In this document: in pieces, positions 55,330-60,237 of the stretch
How positions within the stretch are numbered: position 1 is the stretch's first letter
Layout of the letters: each line of letters starts with the position of its first letter
IMG/VR virus record: IMGVR_UViG_3300045303_000084
Span: 1 to 60,237 of that record
Direction: 5' to 3' (one strand)
Length of the DNA stretch: 60,237 nucleotides
Source: a virus
Notes under the pieces: model-generated
What the model was told of the DNA's origin: nothing
What the model saw: the letters and a program-made list of their open reading frames with translations, nothing else
Databases searched by the model: none
Program-made: the position numbers and the translations under genes

Positions 55330-55376
55330 CCCCGGCAGTTCGCGCTGCGCGGGGGCTCTCTTGTGCCGGAATTATA
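55330..55376 (-). promoter_or_regulatory. Endonuclease leader
   Basis: Minus strand TGG-TATAAT (complement of 55371-55376), GCACAAGAG, a CCCC-G-GCAG/CTGC-GC-GGGG stem (about 55330-55355), GTGGCACC, AAGGGA, ATG 55301. The plus-strand ATG 55379 is embedded in the extended -10 box. Confidence 0.6.
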
Positions 55377-55378
55377 CC

Positions 55379-55804
55379 ATGAATGTCGCGCGTATGCTGA
55401 TTCCACTCGAAATGCACGCTCGTCTGAAGGGGCGTTCCTATTGGCGTATGCGCTTCATCGACGGTCGCACGATTGATGAGCGTGACGTGGACTGGAGTCT
55501 CGCGCCGCAACGAGGGAGGATGGCCCTGCAACTGGTCTGCCCGGATGGTCAAATTGCTCAGGTCGGGAATACACAAGACTCGACGGGAAGACTTTTCCAA
55601 CTGAAAGCCGGCGCACTGACCGGCTCGACGCGGAGCACTGACGCGCACCTGATCGGGATCGTGCATGGCACGGACGGGCAGGCGACGGTCGCTGCCTGGG
55701 AGTACGGCCCGAAGCGGCTCGTGACATTTGAGGACAACGTGTGGAATGTTCGATACCGGGGCATCGGGCGCCTGAATTTCGATGTTCTCGGGATCAGGGG
55801 GTAA
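55379..55804 (+). CDS. Unknown structural-region protein (replacement start)
   Basis: 141 residues from ATG 55379. Segments RMRFIDGRTIDERDVDWSLA, MALQLVCPDGQIAQVGN and TDAHLIGIVHGTDGQATVAA. These resemble a family of phage proteins next to tail or decoration genes, but the function is not established. No clear ribosome site lies before the ATG. Confidence 0.6.
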   Translation: MNVARMLIPLEMHARLKGRSYWRMRFIDGRTIDERDVDWSLAPQRGRMALQLVCPDGQIAQVGNTQDSTGRLFQLKAGALTGSTRSTDAHLIGIVHGTDGQATVAAWEYGPKRLVTFEDNVWNVRYRGIGRLNFDVLGIRG

Positions 55805-55811
55805 TCAACAC

Positions 55812-56183
55812 ATGGTCGTCGTGGTCAACCAGGCCAATCGCGGCCCCGGACTCGTGGACAGCGGCACGCAAAACCTCGCTGCGGTGCTCGGTTCGGCTCC
55901 GGTGCCCGGCACGGTCTACATCGGCACGCTGATTCTCGACGCTGCTGACCGCGACGACCCGGCATTGGTCTTCGGACAGATGGCGCTCTCGATTGACGGA
56001 CAGGTGGTCTGGGGTCCGACCGACTGCCCATGCGGCGCAAAGGATCGTAACGGCAACCCGATCGTGCCGTCGCTCGCTTGGGGGAATTCCGGCTTCGGGG
56101 CGACGACCTGCCGGGTGACATTCAACGCCTCTCGGCGCGTCAGGGTGGGCCTGGACGTGTCGACGCAGCCGATGGTGCGGTGA
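55812..56183 (+). CDS. Small beta-rich virion-type protein
   Basis: 123 residues from ATG 55812 behind AGGGGGTAAT. Strands with Val/Gly and a Cys pair (GPTDCPCGAKDRNGNP). Probably structural. No family recognised. Confidence 0.5.
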   Translation: MVVVVNQANRGPGLVDSGTQNLAAVLGSAPVPGTVYIGTLILDAADRDDPALVFGQMALSIDGQVVWGPTDCPCGAKDRNGNPIVPSLAWGNSGFGATTCRVTFNASRRVRVGLDVSTQPMVR

Positions 56184-56186
56184 GCC

Positions 56187-56888
56187 GTGGCTGTCGGTAT
56201 CGGGACGGTGACGACGGCGTCGAGCCCGCCCAGCAGCACATGGACCGTGTCATTCACAAGTACAAATCAGCCGCTCTATATGATCGTTGCGGTCTGGCGC
56301 GCTGCGCGGACGCTCAACACGGTCACCTATGGCGGCACGTCGATGACGCGCGTGGCGCAAGCATCGCCATCGAACGGCGATGACATCGTGGAAATCTGGC
56401 GGCTACTGGCGCCAACAGCCGGTACGGCCAACCTCGTCGCGACATGGAGCGCCTCGGGATATGGAGGTTCACTCGGAATCTTCAACACAACGGGGCAGGA
56501 CGTTGGCGGTACGCCGGAGGGCACCGCTGCATCGAACACCAGCACGGTCAATGGAACCGCCACCGGTTCGCTCGCTGTCTCTGGCATGGCATCCGGCGAC
56601 CTCGTGATCGTCGGAATTGCCAATGGCTCTGGCGCGGCGGTGACGCCGGGATCAACCGGAGGCGGGGCTTCGACCGAAATGTTTGACCTGACCAGCGCTG
56701 GCGAGCAGTCAGAGGCGTTCCGCGTCCCGGATGCCGTCACCGCCGTTTCGGGGTCGTGGACCGGGTCGACCGGCTGGGCCATCGCCGCCATTCCGCTCAA
56801 GGCGCCTGCCGCCGGTTTCGATCCGACGACCATGCCGTTGACGCAGAACGTGTTCATCCCGACCGGGCAGCAGCTCGGCCAGTATTGA
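56187..56888 (+). CDS. Structural protein with repeats of Thr/Gly/Ser strands
   Basis: 233 residues from GTG 56187. Beta-rich with SGSWTGSTGWAIAAIPLKA near the end and the pattern TASSPPSSTWTVSFTSTNQP at the start, as in virion proteins with an immunoglobulin- or lectin-like fold. Function unknown. Confidence 0.5.
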   Translation: MAVGIGTVTTASSPPSSTWTVSFTSTNQPLYMIVAVWRAARTLNTVTYGGTSMTRVAQASPSNGDDIVEIWRLLAPTAGTANLVATWSASGYGGSLGIFNTTGQDVGGTPEGTAASNTSTVNGTATGSLAVSGMASGDLVIVGIANGSGAAVTPGSTGGGASTEMFDLTSAGEQSEAFRVPDAVTAVSGSWTGSTGWAIAAIPLKAPAAGFDPTTMPLTQNVFIPTGQQLGQY

Positions 56889-56897
56889 GGAGGTCCG

Positions 56898-57347
56898 ATG
56901 CCGGCCTACACCGCTACCGCCCGAGCCGCTGTTGCCAACCCGCGTACCATTGGCCGCATCGGCCACGACGCTACGGCTGTCCAGCGTGGCTGCCTCAACC
57001 GGATGACCATCAGCGTGTCAGGCACGCCGGCTGACAATGCGATCATCTGGACGCTCCAACGCTGCACTACGACGGGCACCATGACCGGCGTCACGCCGGC
57101 CACGCGCGATACGGCTGACGGTGCGGCTGACCTGATCGCGTCTGAGAACGCGACGGCCGAGCCAACCTACACGGCATCCACGGAGATGTTCGACAACGCG
57201 ATCAACCAGCGAGCCACCTTGATTGTGGTCTATGACGACCGCAACGAGATCATTATTCCTGCGACAGCCAACAACGGATTAGGCCTCAAGGCGACTCACG
57301 CCTCGTTCACCGGCAACTCCGAAGTGACGTTCACCTGGACCGAGTAA
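56898..57347 (+). CDS. Small beta-rich virion-type protein
   Basis: 149 residues from ATG 56898 behind GAGGAGG. Strand-rich with MTISVSGTPADNAIIWTLQR and a C-terminal SEVTFTWTE. Likely head or tail decoration. No family recognised. Confidence 0.5.
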   Translation: MPAYTATARAAVANPRTIGRIGHDATAVQRGCLNRMTISVSGTPADNAIIWTLQRCTTTGTMTGVTPATRDTADGAADLIASENATAEPTYTASTEMFDNAINQRATLIVVYDDRNEIIIPATANNGLGLKATHASFTGNSEVTFTWTE

Positions 57348-57351
57348 CGAC

Positions 57352-57615
57352 TTGACTTTGATTCGCACGGATGAATCAAATACAGTACGCCGCCCTCACG
57401 GCGTACTCTACGCTGTCCACTTCGATGGATCATTAGAGGAGCGCGACATCCTCGTGTGCCGACACTGCGCCTATACCTGGGCCGTCATCCCAGGGAGCGG
57501 CAAGCAGCGCGGCTGGTGTCGCCTCTGTAGCGGCCCGCTCTGCGGCAAGACGCCGTGCATGACCTCCTGTGTCCCGTATGAGCGGATGATCGAGCAGATC
57601 GAGGCTGGCGGATGA
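57352..57615 (+). CDS. Zinc-binding virion-associated protein
   Basis: 87 residues if the TTG at 57352 is used. AVHFDGSLEERDILVCRHCA, then WCRLCSGPLCGKTPCMTSCV. The CxxC...CxxC...CxxxxC...C order is the pattern of a widespread small phage protein. The only later usual start, GTG 57454, would remove the HFDGSLEERD part. Two hairpins (57357-57407) lie in its first codons, so start choice or translation may be structure-controlled. Confidence 0.6.
   Translation: MTLIRTDESNTVRRPHGVLYAVHFDGSLEERDILVCRHCAYTWAVIPGSGKQRGWCRLCSGPLCGKTPCMTSCVPYERMIEQIEAGG
57357..57407 (+). promoter_or_regulatory. Two tandem perfect hairpins in the 5' coding region
   Basis: TTTGATTC (57357-57364) with GAATCAAA (57373-57380), and AGTACGCCG (57384-57392) with CGGCGTACT (57399-57407). 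Possible terminator or translation control before the zinc protein and repeat protein. Confidence 0.5.
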
Positions 57616-59174
57616 GCAACTGGCTGCTGATCCCGGTCAACGCGGCGATCGGTTGGATTCAGGCTGTCATCGGTGCTGCCACGACTGCGTACAACGACGC
57701 CGCGACGCGCCTGCGTCTTGCCGTTCCCGGCGTCAAGGACGCGACGTTCCGCGCCCGGCTCCAGGCGACCGGGTACAAGGATGCCGGCCTCCGAGCGCGC
57801 GTCAACGTTCGTGGCTTCAAGGACACCGGTGTCCGCTTCCTGCTTCGCGCGACGGCGTACAGAGACGCGACAGCCCGATTCCGCCTCTACGTTCTGAACT
57901 ACCGCGACGCCACCCTCCGGCTGGTACTGCGCGCGACGGGGTACCGTGATGCGGTTGCTAGATTCCGCCTCGCCGCGACCGCATACCGCGATGCGGTCGC
58001 CCGGCTCCGGCTGCGTACAACCGCCTACCGCGACGCAACGCTCCGATTCCGCCTCCTGACGACGGCCTATCGAGACGCCGTCGTTCGTGCTCGAATCGGG
58101 GTGCTCGGCTACAAGGACGCGGCAGCTCGTCTGCGCGTGCGGGCTACGGGCTACCGTGACGCAGCCTTCCGCTTTCGCCTGACCGGCCCGGCCTACCGTG
58201 ATGCTGTTGCTCGATTCGCGCTCCGGACTGGCGCCTATCGGGATGCCACGACTCGCCTCGTGCTCTATGTCCGCAATTATCGAGACGCCGTCCTGCGCCT
58301 GCGACTGGCCGGCACGGCCTACAGGGACGCTGTAACTCGTCTGCGGCTCATGGCGACGGCGTACCGAGATGCTACCCTGCGCTTACGCCTCCAGATCACG
58401 GGCTATCGTGATGCGACCGCCCGCGCTAGGATCAGGGCGACGGCCTACCGCGACGCTACTGTCAGGTTCGTGCTGGCAGCTCCGGGCCTCTCGTACCGTG
58501 ACGCGACGGTCCGTCTTCGCCTCCGGGCAACCGCGTATCTGGACGTGGCAACACGGATCAGGATCGCTGCTCGCGCATTCAAGGACGCGGTTGCCAGGCT
58601 CCGTCTCGCAGGTTCCGGCTTTCGCGACACTGTAATCCGCCTTCGACTCCGGGCGACGGCCTATCTTGACGCCGCGAGCCGCTTCCGGTTGGCCGTTGGC
58701 GCATTCAGAGACGCGACCTCCCGCACCCGAATCCGGGTGCCCGGCTGGCGCGATGCGGTTGCTCGCCTGCGCCTACGGACAACGGCCTACCTGGATGCCA
58801 CGCTCCGAGTGCGATTGGCGGTCCGCGCCTACCGCGACGCCACAGGCCGGCTGCGCCTGGTGGCACTGGCGTTCAGGGATGCTACGGGCCGGGTGCGGGT
58901 CCGTGCGCTCGGTTACCGGGACGCTACCGGGCGCCTCGTGCTGTACGTCGGTGGCTATCGGGATGCAGCGTTCAGGTTGCGGATGATCGCCCCGGGCTAT
59001 CGAGATGCCGGCCTGCGGTTTTCCGTCAGGATCGCCGCCGGCCCCGGCACGGTTACGGCCGGTACGCTTCCGGTTGGTGGTGTGCAATCTGGGGGTATCT
59101 CCATCGGTGGTATCTCCGGCGGTACGCTGGCGGTGGGCGGCGTAGGGTCGGGAACGGCGCCGGAAGACGGATAA
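57612..59174 (+). CDS. Arg-rich tandem-repeat protein (about 32 x 14 residues)
   Basis: 520 residues from ATG 57612 by ATGA overlap. Residues 1-26 are hydrophobic (NWLLIPVNAAIGWIQAVIG). From residue 27 to 476 the protein is a tandem repeat of consensus (Y/F)(R/K)DAxxR(L/F)RLxxxx, period 14, with one 16-residue unit. The alternation of Arg and hydrophobic residues suggests stacked beta strands. The last 44 residues are Gly/Thr/Ser-rich. It lies among virion genes. A structural, coat or DNA-contact role is possible. Not recognised. Confidence 0.85.
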   Translation: MSNWLLIPVNAAIGWIQAVIGAATTAYNDAATRLRLAVPGVKDATFRARLQATGYKDAGLRARVNVRGFKDTGVRFLLRATAYRDATARFRLYVLNYRDATLRLVLRATGYRDAVARFRLAATAYRDAVARLRLRTTAYRDATLRFRLLTTAYRDAVVRARIGVLGYKDAAARLRVRATGYRDAAFRFRLTGPAYRDAVARFALRTGAYRDATTRLVLYVRNYRDAVLRLRLAGTAYRDAVTRLRLMATAYRDATLRLRLQITGYRDATARARIRATAYRDATVRFVLAAPGLSYRDATVRLRLRATAYLDVATRIRIAARAFKDAVARLRLAGSGFRDTVIRLRLRATAYLDAASRFRLAVGAFRDATSRTRIRVPGWRDAVARLRLRTTAYLDATLRVRLAVRAYRDATGRLRLVALAFRDATGRVRVRALGYRDATGRLVLYVGGYRDAAFRLRMIAPGYRDAGLRFSVRIAAGPGTVTAGTLPVGGVQSGGISIGGISGGTLAVGGVGSGTAPEDG

Positions 59175-59185
59175 GGAGGTGCGAC

Positions 59186-59527
59186 GTGCCCGATGTTGGG
59201 GATATGTACCGATTTGGTAATTACAGTACCGCCGTCAACCAGGACGGAACGACGGCTGCTGCGTTTACCGATCTCGCCGGAGTTGCGCAAGATCCGACGA
59301 CGGTTACGCTCATCATCCTGAAGCCGGATCGGACAACACGGCTGGTGTACGGCTGGCCGTCCGCTGGCGTGGACGGCACGCTCGTCAAGGAAGCGACCGG
59401 GCGATTCTACGCCGATGTCATTCTCGATCAGTCCGGCAAATGGCGTCAACGGCTCCAGAGTACGGGTATCCCCACAGCGGCATCCGAATCAATCCTCGTC
59501 GTTGAGAAGCAGCGGGTGACGCCGTGA
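59186..59527 (+). CDS. Beta-rich virion protein, unknown
   Basis: 113 residues from GTG 59186, preceded by an excellent AAGGAGGTG site. Strands VTLIILKPDRTTRLVYGWPS and ILDQSGKWRQRLQSTG. Resembles small tail- or fibre-associated proteins; function not established. Confidence 0.55.
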   Translation: MPDVGDMYRFGNYSTAVNQDGTTAAAFTDLAGVAQDPTTVTLIILKPDRTTRLVYGWPSAGVDGTLVKEATGRFYADVILDQSGKWRQRLQSTGIPTAASESILVVEKQRVTP

Positions 59528-59694
59528 CCGACCGACAGATCGTCCGCGCTCGGATCACGTTCTGGCCCGGCGAGCGCTATGCCTGTGCGTGGCCGATGGA
59601 CCCCGACGAGGAGGAACGGTTCTGGCTGCTCGATCCGTATGGTCAGATCGTCGCGACGTTCTGGCGGTACAAGTTTGGGATGTTTCGCCGATGA
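59524..59694 (+). CDS. 56-residue aromatic-rich protein
   Basis: GTG 59524 by GTGA overlap. TFWPGERYACAWPMDPDEEE and FWLLDPYGQIVATFWRYKFG, mainly strands. Unknown. Confidence 0.5.
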   Translation: MTDRQIVRARITFWPGERYACAWPMDPDEEERFWLLDPYGQIVATFWRYKFGMFRR

Positions 59695-59942
59695 CCGAGT
59701 TAGCGACGGTCTGGGTTCTCGTGAGTAATGACCTCTGTATGGGTGTCTTCCGAACTCGTGAGGCTGCCGAACGGCATGCTGAGGAGATCCTGGGTGGTCC
59801 GGAGCGTCGTCAGTATGAAGACTGGATCGGACCTTGGACATTGGAGGATGAAGACGAGGCGGATGCCATCAGAGTCCGATACGTCCGAGAAACGGACGAC
59901 GGGCCACGATTCGTCCTAGAACGAATCAAGGTTTCAGCATGA
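59691..59942 (+). CDS. 83-residue unknown protein
   Basis: ATGA overlap at the start. Alpha-beta pattern (VWVLVSNDLCMGVFRTREAA, then acidic IRVRYVRETDDGPRFVLERI). The strand-helix order suggests a small sandwich fold. Unknown. Confidence 0.5.
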   Translation: MTELATVWVLVSNDLCMGVFRTREAAERHAEEILGGPERRQYEDWIGPWTLEDEDEADAIRVRYVRETDDGPRFVLERIKVSA

Positions 59943-60142
59943 CCCGCTCCGATCGTCTGAAAGCCGCGCTCGTGGCGCTCGTGGACGAACGACACGAGGA
60001 GATCGACGCGCTTCGGTCGGTACGTGTGATTGGCATCGTTCTCACGCTTGATGATGCGGGCTGCGTAGATCAGGAGCAGGTCCGTTACGAGTCGAAGCGG
60101 GAACGCCGGAGAAAGCCTACGGATCATAGTCGCGTGGCATAG
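59939..60142 (+). CDS. 67-residue basic protein
   Basis: ATGA overlap. Helix RLKAALVALVDERHEEIDAL, then strands and a basic tail (RYESKRERRRKPTD). Unknown. Last gene before the joined ends. Confidence 0.5.
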   Translation: MTRSDRLKAALVALVDERHEEIDALRSVRVIGIVLTLDDAGCVDQEQVRYESKRERRRKPTDHSRVA

Positions 60143-60164
60143 CGTGTGATACGATAGTCGCAAC

Positions 60165-60179
60165 GAGCGCAGCGCGCTC
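60165..60179 (+). terminator. Short stem-loop
   Basis: GAGCGC-AGC-GCGCTC, 6 bp, followed by bases that lead into the larger hairpin at 60209. A TGA-TACGAT box (about 60148-60156) just upstream could be a promoter for the head genes across the joined ends. Confidence 0.4.
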
Positions 60180-60208
60180 ACCATACGCTCATCCGGCCGA
60201 GAAGTAGA

Positions 60209-60237
60209 GGGGGCCGGGCTTTCCTAGGTTTAGGAAA
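60209..60237. terminator. Left arm of hairpin completed by the window start
   Basis: GGGGGCCGGGCTTTCC (60209-60224) pairs with bases 16-30. A second option, GCTTTCCT (60218-60225) with AGGAAA at 60232-60237 plus GC at bases 1-2, also needs the ends joined. Confidence 0.65.

Noticed and set aside
54603-55382. Long plus-strand frame over the HNH gene (similar ones at 7582-8379, 22640-23317, 53366-54217)
   Set aside because: Each lies opposite an endonuclease with full catalytic motifs and its own leader. The translated antisense peptides show no fold or composition of a real protein, apart from the short stubs reported separately.
57612-59174. CRISPR array or DNA tandem repeat in the 14-residue repeat gene
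   Set aside because: The 42-bp units vary at the DNA level and are continuous coding sequence. There is no constant repeat/variable spacer pattern.

Overview
The window is the genome of a temperate, long-tailed (siphovirus-type) phage of a GC-rich bacterium. The host cannot be named from the sequence. The molecule was probably circular and cut at an arbitrary point: the last 29 and first 30 bases are the two arms of one hairpin, and the packaging/head module runs off the right end (terminase, portal, minor head protein) and resumes at base 67 (scaffold, major capsid protein).

Layout. 67-3.3 kb: scaffold, decoration protein, capsid, connectors. 3.3-6.8 kb: small membrane proteins and one secreted protein. 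6.8-10.9 kb: head-tail completion proteins and tail tube. 11.8-22.6 kb: tail chaperones made by a -1 frameshift, a 1700-residue tape measure with two lytic domains, fibre-like protein, distal tail protein, tail-associated protein. 23.3-25.4 kb: three-domain endolysin. 25.4-30.5 kb: small, often cysteine-rich accessory genes on both strands. 30.6-32.7 kb: an intact tRNA-Ser(GCU), tyrosine integrase overlapping it, repressor and Cro-like protein. 32.7-46.5 kb: early rightward genes, including HTH proteins, DNA methyltransferase (interrupted by a stop), dCMP deaminase/MazG fusion, OB-like protein, primase-helicase, candidate origin, HNH, PD-(D/E)XK nuclease, ASCH protein and DUF1064-type nuclease. 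A terminator at 46.6 kb ends this block. 46.9-60.1 kb: terminases, portal, minor head protein and many structural or unknown genes, including a 520-residue protein built of about 32 tandem 14-residue repeats.

Most unusual feature. Seven homing-endonuclease-like genes (HNH, HNH-AP2, LAGLIDADG) lie at or near the starts of late genes, six antisense and one sense. Each has the same type of leader: an extended -10 box, a GC-rich hairpin, usually a TGACACC-like block, a Shine-Dalgarno site, then the start codon. At several sites the start of the invaded gene appears twice: a short abandoned stub on the left and a diverged but complete start on the right, often with its ATG embedded in the element's promoter. 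This looks like a family of mobile endonuclease cassettes that carry a replacement 5' end for the gene they interrupt. Two cassettes share a perfect 111-bp repeat although their catalytic domains differ.

All function names rest on motif and context recognition by eye. No database search was run.
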